Notes under the pieces: generated by a model
Seen by the model: the letters and a program-made list of their open reading frames with translations, nothing else
The model's database searches: none
Told to the model about the DNA's origin: nothing
Position numbers and translations under genes: made by a program
Shown here: in pieces, positions 9,907 to 19,071 of the stretch
Numbering within the stretch: the stretch's first letter is position 1
Layout: every line of letters begins with the position of its first letter
Assembly (NCBI GenBank): GCA_051003795.1
Contig: JBPCKZ010000152.1
Coordinates: 12,023-76,022 of the forward strand
DNA length: 64,000 bases
Direction of reading: 5' to 3'
Origin: JALYXS01 sp051003795
Lineage (GTDB): Bacteria; Acidobacteriota; Terriglobia; Bryobacterales; Bryobacteraceae

Positions 9907-11481
9907 TTACCGGCGTAGCGCTTCTCGCGCCGCCAAAGACTTCGGCCTGAACTGCAGATACCGCTCGAAAGTCTTTCGAAGATCGTATTCGTCGTGCTGC
10001 TTGGCGTATGCGTCCGCCAACCGGCGGTAGGCTACTTCCATCGACGGATCCAGTTGGATGGCGCGATTCAGACGCTCAATCGCAACCCCGGCCTGCCCTA
10101 TTTCCAAAAAAGCCGCCGCAAGGTTTACTTGCGCGGGCGCGGAATCGGGCTCTACCGCCGCGGCGCGCTCAAACTCGCGAAGCGCATCGCGCGGCAGGTG
10201 CTTTCTCATATACGCCACGCCCAGGCCTGTCAGGAATGCAGGATCGCTGGTGAAGGACCCTTGCTCCTCAAGTAAGAGCTGGTATCCCCGTTCTAAATAC
10301 TCGGGAAGACGATCCCGTTCGCCTACCGTGATGTACGCCAACCCTAGATTTCGATTCGCCAGCGGTTTCGGAGGGTCGCGCCAAGCGACCAGCCGCTCGT
10401 GTCCGTTGTCCACGCCCGCGTCCGTCCTTTTCATGATCCGGTGATCCGTGAAAGCGGTGTGCCCGCCGTCCCGGGCGGGTCGTGAAGGCATATGACACGC
10501 CACGCATTCCCGGGAAGCAGTGGAATGCGATTTGGCGAGTACCTGGCCGTGGCAGGAAAGGCAGCGTTCGCGATAAGAGTCCCTTGACGCTTTGACGTGA
10601 GGGTTGTGACAGGTTCCACACCAGAGCCGTCCGCCGCTCTTCCGCGCGCACATGCTCAGCGCGAGTTGCTCGGCATGGCTTACCACTTTTATAGACGGGG
10701 TGCTTTTAGAGGGAATGGGCGAATCGAAGACATACACGGAGTAATAGTCTTCGAGTTCACGCCCCGGCTCGAAATCGCTTAATTTTCGTCCGGGATTCGC
10801 TATTCTTGCCTCACCCGTAAGATGACATTGCTCGCAAACACTGTCCCGAGCCTTGGCGGGCAGCCGGACCGGATTGATAATGTTGTTTCGCGAAGGATCG
10901 CGTAAATGGCTTGCGACCGGTCCGTGGCATCGATCGCAAGATATGCCGGGCGTACCGATCGCCGGCTGCTTGTACCGGTTTATGGTTCCGTTGACCGGGG
11001 AAGAGTTTCCCGTATGGCAGAGAAGGCACTCGGGGGTGACAGGCCGTGTAAAGTCGGGCAGAGAATCCCGCTCGTAGCCGGGCGCCATGTCCCATAGTTC
11101 CCGTTTTGTGTAGTAGGAAATGGGCGATTGAAATAGGTAATCGCCAACCTGAATCAAGTAAGCGATCGCGCGGCTTCCCGAACCTATCGAGTAAGCGACG
11201 GCATATTCCGCGCCGATACCTCGTCTTTGAATACTCTGGCTTACACCCGCGCTGCCTGAATGGATCTGAAAAGCGGTCCCCGATAACGCGTGAGTGAAAC
11301 CTCCGGGCGGCTGGCCCGAAGGCAATCCGGATGAACGGGCCATGGGGCTGGCAGCGTATCCATCCACCTCTTTTGGATGACAAGGCGCGCACGGATGAGC
11401 GGCCGGCGCGGGCAGGGCGCACGCCAGATTAAGCGCGCAGAGTAACCCCGCCTGGATCGGTCTATCGATTGCCCAGCTCAC
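9907..11481 (-). CDS. Seven-haem cytochrome c with C-terminal TPR repeats (second copy)
   Basis: A 524-residue periplasmic protein. The signal peptide ends near PAPAAH. Seven CXXCH haem-binding motifs are visible in order: CAPCH, CLLCH, CDRCH, CEQCH, CGTCH, CLSCH, CVACH. This is the cytochrome c554/doubled-CXXCH type that transfers electrons in the periplasm. The last 150 residues contain TPR repeats (AFLTGLGVAYMRKHLPRDALREFERA, PAQVNLAAAFLEIGQAGVAIERL, AYRRLADAYAKQHDEYDLRKTF). It overlaps the upstream paralogue by 20 bp and precedes the PSD1 gene by 12 bp, so translation is likely coupled. The paralogue has the same motif order, so the pair arose by tandem duplication. Confidence 0.92.
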   Translation of the reverse strand: MSWAIDRPIQAGLLCALNLACALPAPAAHPCAPCHPKEVDGYAASPMARSSGLPSGQPPGGFTHALSGTAFQIHSGSAGVSQSIQRRGIGAEYAVAYSIGSGSRAIAYLIQVGDYLFQSPISYYTKRELWDMAPGYERDSLPDFTRPVTPECLLCHTGNSSPVNGTINRYKQPAIGTPGISCDRCHGPVASHLRDPSRNNIINPVRLPAKARDSVCEQCHLTGEARIANPGRKLSDFEPGRELEDYYSVYVFDSPIPSKSTPSIKVVSHAEQLALSMCARKSGGRLWCGTCHNPHVKASRDSYRERCLSCHGQVLAKSHSTASRECVACHMPSRPARDGGHTAFTDHRIMKRTDAGVDNGHERLVAWRDPPKPLANRNLGLAYITVGERDRLPEYLERGYQLLLEEQGSFTSDPAFLTGLGVAYMRKHLPRDALREFERAAAVEPDSAPAQVNLAAAFLEIGQAGVAIERLNRAIQLDPSMEVAYRRLADAYAKQHDEYDLRKTFERYLQFRPKSLAAREALRR

Positions 11482-13093
11482 GTAGAGCCTTTCGCGCGGT
11501 TATGTTCTCCGGCATGAACAGCAGATACTGCTGGGACGTGCGGCGAACTCCCCCGATATCGCGAGCTTCGAAATATATTTCACCGAGGGAGCGATAGGCT
11601 GCTTCCAATGAAGGATCGAGTTGGATGGCGCGCTCCAGTTCCTGAATCGCCTTATCCTTCGTGCCGGATTCTTTATATGCGCTGCCCAGGTTTGCATGGG
11701 AGCCGGCGCGGTCGGGCTCCAGCCGCACGACATATTCAAAGAGGTCGATCGCTTCCGCGGGCGTCCCCGCGCGCATCAGAACCATGCCGAGTTTGGTCAG
11801 CAAAACGGCATCTTCCGGGAAGGATTTCATGGCTGAGACCGCCTGACGCGCGCCCTGCTCCAGTTGTTCGGCCGATTTTTCGCGTTGTCCGATTTCGATA
11901 TTTGCAAGACCCAGGTTTCGCGTTGCTAACGCGCCGGCAGGTTCGCGCCAAGCCACCAGGTTCCGAACAGGTTCCTGCGGCTCCGAAATCCCGGACGCGT
12001 AAACGCGTGCAATCCGATGGTCGGTAAAAACCGTGTGAGCTCCGTCTTTCGCTTTTCGCTTGGGCATGTGGCACGACACGCAGTCGATCGCCGGTTTGGA
12101 ATGTGTGTGAAGTATTCGCGCGCCATGACAGCCGAGGCAACGGTCCCGGTAAAAGCTTACTGGATTTTCGGGCTTCTGGTGGGGATTGTGACATGTGCCG
12201 CACCATAGCTCTCCGGCGCTGCTTCTCGAACAGGCGCTCAAAGCGAGTTGTTCGGCATGACCGATTACTTTGATCGAAGAGTCCGGCGGCGGCTTGCCCC
12301 CATTGTCCCGATTGTCCCGAACATAAACGGAGAAGACATCTTCAAGTTCCTGTCCCGGTTGGAAGTCGCCAAACTGCCGTCCCGGATTGAGAATGCGTAC
12401 TTCCCCGCTAAGATGACATTGTTCGCAGACGCTGTCGCGGGCGCGTGGCGAAAGCCTTCGCGCGTTGACTATGTTGCGGCGGCTGGGTTGTTTCAGGTGC
12501 GCGGAACCGGCGCCGTGGCATCGATCGCACGAAATGGCCTCTTCGGAGAATGCCGGAACTTCATATCGATTCAGGGTGGTGGGGACGGGCCGGGGCCGGC
12601 CGGCGTGGCATTCCAGGCATTCCACGGTAACCGGGCGTGAAAAGTCCGGCGCCGGATCGGTTTCATAACCGGGAGCCATGTCCCAGATACCGCGCTTTGA
12701 GTAAAACGATATGGGGGCTTGAAATAAGTAACTGGAGATATCGACTAAATACCCATGGGCGTGATTGCCGGAGCCGATGATATATTTGACCGGATAACTG
12801 GCGGTAAGTCCCTCCCGCGTCATGCCGATCCTGATCTTCCCGTCGCCGGGGCCGACAACGAATTTCGTGCCGGATAGATCGTGCGTAAAGCTACCCGGTT
12901 GGCATGAGGACGCGCGCGACAGCGAATGCGCCATCGGCGATTTATCGAAACCCGCGACTTCCTTCGCGTGACAGGGAAGACACGGGCTGGCCGCCATACC
13001 TAAACCGGATGAACTGGTGATAAAAATAACACTTGCGGCGTACCGTTTCCACCCGTGACGAGACGCACGAAACTCTTGCGCTTCAATAATCAT
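11462..13093 (-). CDS. Seven-haem cytochrome c with C-terminal TPR repeats (first copy)
   Basis: A 543-residue paralogue of the next gene and the first gene of the operon. It has an N-terminal export signal (YAASVIFITSSSGLGMAAS) and seven haem motifs: CLPCH, CLECH, CDRCH, CEQCH, CGTCH, CLGCH, CVSCH. Shared blocks with the second copy include GSFTHDLSGTKF/GFTHALSGTAF, GIWDMAPGYE, SVCEQCHLSGE and CGTCHNPH. The C-terminal third has TPRs (AVLLTKLGMVLMRAGTPAEAIDLFEYV, HANLGSAYKESGTKDKAIQELERAI). The likely role is periplasmic electron transfer, with the TPR part binding a partner. Which respiratory or degradative enzyme it serves is not evident beyond the downstream PSD1/DUF1501 pair. Confidence 0.92.
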   Translation of the reverse strand: MIIEAQEFRASRHGWKRYAASVIFITSSSGLGMAASPCLPCHAKEVAGFDKSPMAHSLSRASSCQPGSFTHDLSGTKFVVGPGDGKIRIGMTREGLTASYPVKYIIGSGNHAHGYLVDISSYLFQAPISFYSKRGIWDMAPGYETDPAPDFSRPVTVECLECHAGRPRPVPTTLNRYEVPAFSEEAISCDRCHGAGSAHLKQPSRRNIVNARRLSPRARDSVCEQCHLSGEVRILNPGRQFGDFQPGQELEDVFSVYVRDNRDNGGKPPPDSSIKVIGHAEQLALSACSRSSAGELWCGTCHNPHQKPENPVSFYRDRCLGCHGARILHTHSKPAIDCVSCHMPKRKAKDGAHTVFTDHRIARVYASGISEPQEPVRNLVAWREPAGALATRNLGLANIEIGQREKSAEQLEQGARQAVSAMKSFPEDAVLLTKLGMVLMRAGTPAEAIDLFEYVVRLEPDRAGSHANLGSAYKESGTKDKAIQELERAIQLDPSLEAAYRSLGEIYFEARDIGGVRRTSQQYLLFMPENITARKALRELGNR

Positions 13094-13104
13094 TGCAGTA
13101 TACT
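13076..13104 (+). promoter_or_regulatory. Possible sigma-70-type promoter for the TonB receptor
   Basis: TTGCGC (13076-13081) and TATACT (13099-13104) are 17 bp apart on the plus strand, the optimal spacing, 65 bp before the GTG of the receptor gene. The -10 matches consensus at five of six positions, the -35 at three. It lies over the first codons of the divergent cytochrome gene. A weak call from sequence alone. Confidence 0.3.
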
Positions 13105-13168
13105 CGCCTCAATCGGAAAGCTTAATGCTTCAACCTTTCCCTACTGGAAGTAACGGAGGCTCGTCAAA

Positions 13169-16100
13169 GTGAAAACCAAAATACCATGCGGAAGATTAGT
13201 TCCTGCGCTATTGGGCTTGAGTCTTTGCCTTATGGCACAGTCCGAACGCGGTTCGATTCGCGGAACTGTTGAAGATGCAAGCGGCGCCGTAATCTCGGGA
13301 GCCACCGTGACGGCCATCAATGCCGGTACCGGCGTCCGCACCACGGCGACGACGGCGGAGGCTGGAAACTACAATATCCCGCAGCTACCCGCCGGGAACT
13401 ACACGGTGGAAGTCGACCATCCCGGCTTTAAGAAGGTGATCCAGGAGCATTTGACCGTCGAAGTCGGCGCGGTCGCGGCGCTCAACTTGCGGCTGGAGGT
13501 CGGTCAAGCCTCCGAGAGCGTTACCGTGGCAGCGGCCGCGCCCCAATTGAAGACCGAGACCACCGATGTGAGCACGGCGATAAATCCCAAATCGTACAAC
13601 GATCTTCCCTTGAACGCGGCGGGAGGCGGGCGGGCTCCGGAAAGCTTCCTTTTCCTGGCGCCGGGAACCACGGGCAGCACCTTCGACGCCCACATCAACG
13701 GAAGCCAGACCTTGTCGAAAGAAATGCAAATCGACGGGATGAGCACCCAGATCGCGGAAGTACAGGGAGACCCCCGCACGCTTACGTTTCCACCGGATGC
13801 GATTCAGGAGATGTCCGTTTTGACCAGCGGTTACCCCGCTGAATTTGGAAATACCGGTGGCGGCGTGGAGCAGTTCGTGGTTAAGTCCGGCACAAACGAT
13901 CTACACGGCAATTTGTACGAATTTTTGCGGAACGATAAGCTCGATGCGCGCGGTTTTTTCAATGCCAGCCGCTCGATTCACCGGGAAAATGAGTTCGGCG
14001 GAAGCGTCGGCGGGCCAGTGTTCATCCCCAAGGTGTACAACGGCCGAAACAAGTCTTTCTTCTTCACGAATATCAATTTTTACAAACTGAGAGGCGGCGC
14101 GCAGAACTCCATCGCGTCCGTTCCAAACACTGCCTTTCGCAATGGGGATCTTTCCGGCCTGCGGGATGCTTCCGGCAATTTGATCCAGATTTACGATCCA
14201 GCTACCACGCGGTCCGACGGGATGGGGGGATTCATCAGAGATCCTTTCCCCGGCAACATCATTCCCGCGAACCGGATCAGCCAGGTCTCCAAAAATATCT
14301 TAGGGTTGGTTCCCGCTTCGAAGACCCAGGACGTATTTAACAATTACCCGGCTTCGGGCGGGTCACAGAACAATAACCACAACTATACGATTAAAGGCGA
14401 TCAATATTTGGGTTCAAACCACCGCCTCAATGGTGTCTTCAACCAGGGGCGCAACACCGACAATGGCCCTTATGCCGCGCTGCCACATCCGGTCGAAAGT
14501 TCGCGCGACGGCATGAATACGCAAAATACCGTGCGGCTGGCATACGACTGGACGATTAGCCCGACGCTGCTGAATCACTTGGGCGCGGGCTACAACCGGC
14601 AACACCAGTTGCTGGTTGCTCCCGAAACAACCGTAAGCTGGGGCCAGAAATTAGGTATCTCGGGAATCAACGATGGTTTTCCGGCCATTTCCTACGGCGC
14701 ATTCACCGCTCTTGCGCAGAATCAGGATCGCATCGAGCCGGTTTCGAACACCTTTCTTTACTCCGACAGCCTCTCCTGGACCAAGGGCCGGCACAATATG
14801 AAATTCGGAGCCGATTATCGAAAACTGCAGCATAACGGACGTTATCCCAGCAGGTCGGCCAATTTTGGCTTCAGCTCAAATGAGACGGCGTTTCCTACCG
14901 GCGATCTTCGGGGGAAGACCGGCCTGGCTTTTGCCAGCTTTTTGTTGGGGCAAGTGGATGGATCGAGCGAATTCATTAGCAACGTCGTTTCAGGTACTCG
15001 CTGGAGCTATTTCGCCGCGTATGCTCAAGACGATTTCAAATTAAGCCCGACTTTGACTCTGAATCTTGGCTTGCGCTGGGATGTTTTTACCCCGCAGCAG
15101 GAGGTGGCCGACCGTTATTCGATTATGGACCCGAAAGCCCCGAATCCAAGAGCGGGAGGTCTGCCGGGCGCTTACGTATTCGCCGGTAAAGGGCCGGCTC
15201 CGCATACCGGCACCTCGCGGTTAACAAGCGCTAGCGACACCGATTTCAGGAACTTCGCGCCGCGCTTGGGTCTTGCCTGGAAGGTCACCGAGAGGTCGGT
15301 GATCCGTACGGCCTATGGCATCAGCTATTACCCGACGGGAGCAATGGCGGGCGGCAATTCCGTCGATTCCATCGCTGGTTACTCGGGCAATCCCACCTTC
15401 AACAGCTTGGACCAGGGGCTACATCCCGCGTTTCTATGGGACGCCGGCTTCCCCCAGAATTTCGATCATCCCCCCTTCATCGACGCGGGCCTGAACGTTG
15501 GTGCAGGTGCCAGCATCTGGTGGGACAACGCCACGAAGCCGATGTACCGGCAAGATTGGAATTTCGGCACTCAACACCAATTGACGAACTCCATGGTTCT
15601 GGATGTGGGATATGTGGGCGCGAAAGCCACCCGCCTCAACACCGGCGCTGTAAACGTCAACCAGGTAGACCCCCGATATCTCAGTTTGGGAAACCTCCTC
15701 ACTAAAGACATCGCCGATCCGGATGTTGTTGCGGCCGGCTTCAAGCCGCCATACGCTGGCTTCACGGGATCGCTGGCCCAAGCCCTCCGGCCCTTCCCTC
15801 AGTACCAGGGGATCGGCACGAAGCAATCCGCCAATATCGGAAATATGACATACCACTCCCTTCAGGCTAAAGTTGAAAAGCGGTTTTCCCACGGGCTGTT
15901 CTTTTTAACTTCATACACCTGGAGCAAGACGCTGACGGACTCGAACTCCGCTCTCGGCGGCTTCTTCTCGCCTGGGGCTCGTGACAATTACAACCGCCAA
16001 CTGGAGAAGGCCCTCTCGGTCTATGACACCCCGCACCGCTTGGTGACCGCATTCAATTACGAACTGCCCATCGGCCCGGGCAAGCCGTTCCTGAATGTGA

Positions 16101-16585
16101 AGGGCGCGGCCGGAAAGGTACTGCAAGGCTGGCAGGTGAACGGGATTGTGAGCTACCAGTCCGGCCATCCGATACAGATCGGAGTCAACAACACGCTTCC
16201 GCTGTTCAACTCGGGCAACACGCCCAATTCCGTCACGGGCCAATCGCCGGAACTGCATTCCAAATCCGGCTTCGATCCGGCGAAAGACCTGTTGCTGAAT
16301 ATCAAAGCTTTTGGCGTTCCCGCGCAAGGAGTGTTCGGAACGTCGGCCGAGGTACTGCCGAATGCACGCGACTTCCCGGTCTACAACGAGGATTTCGGCA
16401 TCCTGAAGCGGACGTATATTACGGAAAGCATCAACTTCGAGTTCCGCTTCGAAATGTTCAACGCTTTGAACAGGGTGATTTTTGGCGGTCCGGCAACTAA
16501 TATCAATAATGCCAACTTCGGTCAGGTGAGCGGGCAGGCGAACAGTCCTCGAAATGGCCAGTTTGCCTTGAAGTTCAACTTCTGA
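13169..16585 (+). CDS. TonB-dependent receptor, Oar-like, with N-terminal carboxypeptidase-regulatory domain
   Basis: A 1138-residue outer-membrane protein starting at a GTG, with GGAGG at 13155-13159 setting the start. A signal peptide (LVPALLGLSLCLMAQS) is followed by a CarboxypepD_reg-like domain (GTVEDASGAVISGATVTAINAGTG, residues 25-110), a plug region (NTGGGVEQFVVKSGTNDLHGNLYEFLRNDKLDARGFF) and a long beta-barrel (AAYAQDDFKLSPTLTLNLGLRWDVF; QDWNFGTQHQLTNSMVLDVGYVG), ending in the outer-membrane signature LKFNF. These acidobacterial receptors are thought to import oligosaccharides or other large substrates using TonB energy; the ligand is unknown. It is the first gene of a plus-strand cluster with a TPR and a CRTAC1 protein, reminiscent of SusC-type loci but with no SusD. 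Confidence 0.92.
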   Translation: MKTKIPCGRLVPALLGLSLCLMAQSERGSIRGTVEDASGAVISGATVTAINAGTGVRTTATTAEAGNYNIPQLPAGNYTVEVDHPGFKKVIQEHLTVEVGAVAALNLRLEVGQASESVTVAAAAPQLKTETTDVSTAINPKSYNDLPLNAAGGGRAPESFLFLAPGTTGSTFDAHINGSQTLSKEMQIDGMSTQIAEVQGDPRTLTFPPDAIQEMSVLTSGYPAEFGNTGGGVEQFVVKSGTNDLHGNLYEFLRNDKLDARGFFNASRSIHRENEFGGSVGGPVFIPKVYNGRNKSFFFTNINFYKLRGGAQNSIASVPNTAFRNGDLSGLRDASGNLIQIYDPATTRSDGMGGFIRDPFPGNIIPANRISQVSKNILGLVPASKTQDVFNNYPASGGSQNNNHNYTIKGDQYLGSNHRLNGVFNQGRNTDNGPYAALPHPVESSRDGMNTQNTVRLAYDWTISPTLLNHLGAGYNRQHQLLVAPETTVSWGQKLGISGINDGFPAISYGAFTALAQNQDRIEPVSNTFLYSDSLSWTKGRHNMKFGADYRKLQHNGRYPSRSANFGFSSNETAFPTGDLRGKTGLAFASFLLGQVDGSSEFISNVVSGTRWSYFAAYAQDDFKLSPTLTLNLGLRWDVFTPQQEVADRYSIMDPKAPNPRAGGLPGAYVFAGKGPAPHTGTSRLTSASDTDFRNFAPRLGLAWKVTERSVIRTAYGISYYPTGAMAGGNSVDSIAGYSGNPTFNSLDQGLHPAFLWDAGFPQNFDHPPFIDAGLNVGAGASIWWDNATKPMYRQDWNFGTQHQLTNSMVLDVGYVGAKATRLNTGAVNVNQVDPRYLSLGNLLTKDIADPDVVAAGFKPPYAGFTGSLAQALRPFPQYQGIGTKQSANIGNMTYHSLQAKVEKRFSHGLFFLTSYTWSKTLTDSNSALGGFFSPGARDNYNRQLEKALSVYDTPHRLVTAFNYELPIGPGKPFLNVKGAAGKVLQGWQVNGIVSYQSGHPIQIGVNNTLPLFNSGNTPNSVTGQSPELHSKSGFDPAKDLLLNIKAFGVPAQGVFGTSAEVLPNARDFPVYNEDFGILKRTYITESINFEFRFEMFNALNRVIFGGPATNINNANFGQVSGQANSPRNGQFALKFNF

Positions 16586-16591
16586 AGAAGT

Positions 16592-16621
16592 CCGGGCGGA
16601 GAGGCGCGCCTCTCCGCCCGG
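16592..16621 (+). terminator. Perfect 30-bp palindrome, terminator-like hairpin
   Basis: The arms CCGGGCGGAGAGGCG and its exact reverse complement meet without a spacer, giving a 30-bp perfect palindrome that can fold into a GC-rich hairpin 7 bp after the receptor stop. There is no T-tract behind it (TGGTATCTTGAG follows), so intrinsic termination is not assured; it may instead stabilise the receptor mRNA or attenuate transcription into the TPR/CRTAC1 genes. Confidence 0.55.
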
Positions 16622-16636
16622 TGGTATCTTGAGTCT

Positions 16637-17413
16637 ATGCGGTTGCGAGGGGCACTGCTCGCGGCAATATTGACTGCGCCGCTGATTCCTCAATCTTCGG
16701 TTACTCCCCTGCAATCGAGCCTACTGCTTTTCAATTCGGGCAAATACGGCGAATGTTACCAGATCGTTTCCTCGTATGTTCTCTCGAATCCGAGTAGCGG
16801 CCCGGCTCGCAAACTGCTCGGCATGGACGAGTTCATGCTCGGCAAACGCCAGGAAGCTCTTCAGGAATTGCAACGCGCGACGGAGCTGATGCCTCGCGAT
16901 ACCGAAGCGTTTTATTATCTCGGCCGGCTCTACTTCGAGGCGGACAACGCACCCGCCGCGCTGACGGCTTTTCAGAAGGCCGTCGAATTGGACCCATCGA
17001 ACGTTCGCGCCCGGAATAATATGGGCCAGTCGTACGAAGCCATGGGCCGGCTTCTCGATGCCGAGCGCTCTTATCTGAGAGCCATCGAAGTGGAAAAGGG
17101 TCAAGCCAAAAAATCGGGATGGCCTTCTTATAATCTCGGTCTCCTTTACTTCAATAGCGGACGCTCCGATCGGGCGGTCTCGTGTTTTCGCGAGGCACTA
17201 GCTTCGAATCCCGGGTTTTCCGAAGCCAAGATCAAGTTAGCGGCGCTATTGTCCGACGAAAATGAAGCGCGCGGGTTGCTCGAAGAGGCCGTGCGAAGCG
17301 ATCCGCAAAATGCGGAAGCGCACTACCGCCTCGCTCTACTCCTGACGAAATCCGGAATGCGGGATGAGGCTCAACGGCATTTCGCGCTTTTCGAAAAATA
17401 CCGGAAGCTTTGA
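16637..17413 (+). CDS. TPR-repeat protein, secreted or periplasmic
   Basis: A 258-residue protein with a short N-terminal export-like segment (MRLRGALLAAILTAPLIPQS) followed by about five tetratricopeptide repeats (EAFYYLGRLYFEADNAPAALTAFQKAVELDP; NVRARNNMGQSYEAMGRLLDAERSYLRAIE; SYNLGLLYFNSGRSDRAVSCFREALASNP; EAHYRLALLLTKSGMRDEAQRHF). TPRs form a helical scaffold for protein binding. Its stop overlaps the start of the following CRTAC1 gene by 4 bp, so the two products are made together and probably interact. The gene begins 15 bp after the palindrome. Confidence 0.88.
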   Translation: MRLRGALLAAILTAPLIPQSSVTPLQSSLLLFNSGKYGECYQIVSSYVLSNPSSGPARKLLGMDEFMLGKRQEALQELQRATELMPRDTEAFYYLGRLYFEADNAPAALTAFQKAVELDPSNVRARNNMGQSYEAMGRLLDAERSYLRAIEVEKGQAKKSGWPSYNLGLLYFNSGRSDRAVSCFREALASNPGFSEAKIKLAALLSDENEARGLLEEAVRSDPQNAEAHYRLALLLTKSGMRDEAQRHFALFEKYRKL

Positions 17414-19071
17414 CCGTGCGCGCGATCGGAGGCGTCCTCGGTCTTGCGGCGATCGCCGCGGGTCTGCTCGTATCGGGCCTTTCCCCCGCTCCAATCCAAT
17501 TCCAGGATGTCGCCGGGCAGAGTGGGATTCGCGCTCAAATGCGCTGTGGAGGCCCGGAGAAAAAGTGGATTCCGGAAGCCAATGGTTCCGGGGCCGCCTG
17601 GCTCGATTACGACCGCGATGGCCGGATGGATCTGCTGATCGTTAATGGCTCCAACATGGACGACCTTCGGCAAATCGTGGCTGGGAAAGTGCCGCCCGCT
17701 CGCCCCGGCAGCTTGTATCTTTACCGCAATCTCGGCGGCGGACATTTCGAAGATGTCACCGCGCGCGCCGGACTCTCGAACCCTTACTGGGGGACTGGAG
17801 CCGCCGTCGCCGATTTCAACAACGACGGGTACCCGGACATTCTGGTCACCAGTATTGGGCTTGACCTTCTCTTTCGTAATAACGGCGATGGGACGTTCAC
17901 CGACGTCAGCCGTGCCGCGGGCTTAAGCTCCAAAATTGCCTGGCACACCGGCGCGGCGTTCGGCGACTATGACGCCGACGGCAATCTGGATTTCTACGTC
18001 GCCGGGTATGTGGATCTCAAGGCGCTGAAGTTGGATGCTCCAGCTCCCGTTTGCCGATACCGTGCGATAGAGGGCTTCTGCGGGCCGCTCGGTTTGAAAG
18101 GAGAGCCCGACATCCTTTATCGCAACAACGGAAATGGAACGTTTACGGACGTAACGGAAAAAGCGGGCGTGAGGGATACGGGGCTGTATCACGGCTTCGC
18201 GGTGCTGTTCGACGATTTCAATCAAGATGGCAAAATCGACATCTTCGTTGCGAACGATTCCGATCCCAATTACCTCTACGTGAATCGGGGCGATGGGACG
18301 TTCCAAGAGGCCGCGCTCCCAACCGGCGTCGCTTTCAGCGGAGACGGACGAGCCCAGTCGAACATGGGAGTGGCGGCCGGTGATTTCAATAACGATGGTT
18401 TGCTCGACCTGTTGACGACGACCTTCTCCGAAGATTACTTCCCCCTATTTCGACAGTGGTCTCCGGGATTTTTTGAAGATAGTTCGGCGCGCGCCGGTTT
18501 GGGCGCGGCGACTTTGCCCTGGGTGGGATGGGCTTGTGGATTCGCCGATTTCGATAATGACGGGAACAAGGATCTGTGGACGGCGAACGGCCATGTGTAC
18601 CCTACGGCCGACATACTCCCGAGCACGAGTTACCTTCAGCCGGTCGCGGTCTTCCGCAACCAGGGCGGGAAGTTTGCGCCTGTTCCGGGTATCGGCGGGA
18701 AAGGATCGTATAGGGGGGGATGCACCGGAGACTTCAATAACGACGGCCGGATCGATTTACTAGTATTGCCGATTGCAGGTTTGCCTTTATTACTCGAGAA
18801 TCGCACGGAGTCCCGGTCCCATTGGATCGGGTTCGAACTTCGCGGCCGGGCGATCGGCGCGCGGATCCGAATCGAACACTGCGGTAGCGCTCAGTTCGAC
18901 ACGCTCCGGAATGGCGGCAGTTATCTTTCGGTGAACGATCCGCGGATTCACTTCGGCCTTGGTTCCTGCGGGAAGGTCGACCGGGTTCGCATTCGATGGC
19001 CCAACGGCCGTCGGCAGGTGCTCGAAAACCCGCTCACCGACCGCTATTTGACTATCGAAGCGCCCATCTGA
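17410..19071 (+). CDS. CRTAC1-family FG-GAP/VCBS propeller with ASPIC/UnbV C-terminus
   Basis: A 553-residue exported protein. The start chosen is a TTG overlapping the previous stop; a GTG two codons later (17416) is an alternative. A hydrophobic N-terminus (GGVLGLAAIAAGLLVSGLS) precedes at least seven FG-GAP/VCBS-like repeats with calcium-binding DxDxDG or NNDG loops (WLDYDRDGRMDLLIVNG, VADFNNDGYPDILVTS, GDYDADGNLDFYVAGY, DDFNQDGKIDIFVANDS, GDFNNDGLLDLLTTTF, ADFDNDGNKDLWTANGH). The end (LRNGGSYLSVNDPRIHFGLGSCGKVDRVRIRWPNGR) is the ASPIC/UnbV domain. Such proteins are extracytoplasmic; a binding or assembly role in a glycan-processing complex is inference. Its 3' end overlaps the convergent TPR gene by 28 bp. 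Confidence 0.93.
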   Translation: MTVRAIGGVLGLAAIAAGLLVSGLSPAPIQFQDVAGQSGIRAQMRCGGPEKKWIPEANGSGAAWLDYDRDGRMDLLIVNGSNMDDLRQIVAGKVPPARPGSLYLYRNLGGGHFEDVTARAGLSNPYWGTGAAVADFNNDGYPDILVTSIGLDLLFRNNGDGTFTDVSRAAGLSSKIAWHTGAAFGDYDADGNLDFYVAGYVDLKALKLDAPAPVCRYRAIEGFCGPLGLKGEPDILYRNNGNGTFTDVTEKAGVRDTGLYHGFAVLFDDFNQDGKIDIFVANDSDPNYLYVNRGDGTFQEAALPTGVAFSGDGRAQSNMGVAAGDFNNDGLLDLLTTTFSEDYFPLFRQWSPGFFEDSSARAGLGAATLPWVGWACGFADFDNDGNKDLWTANGHVYPTADILPSTSYLQPVAVFRNQGGKFAPVPGIGGKGSYRGGCTGDFNNDGRIDLLVLPIAGLPLLLENRTESRSHWIGFELRGRAIGARIRIEHCGSAQFDTLRNGGSYLSVNDPRIHFGLGSCGKVDRVRIRWPNGRRQVLENPLTDRYLTIEAPI

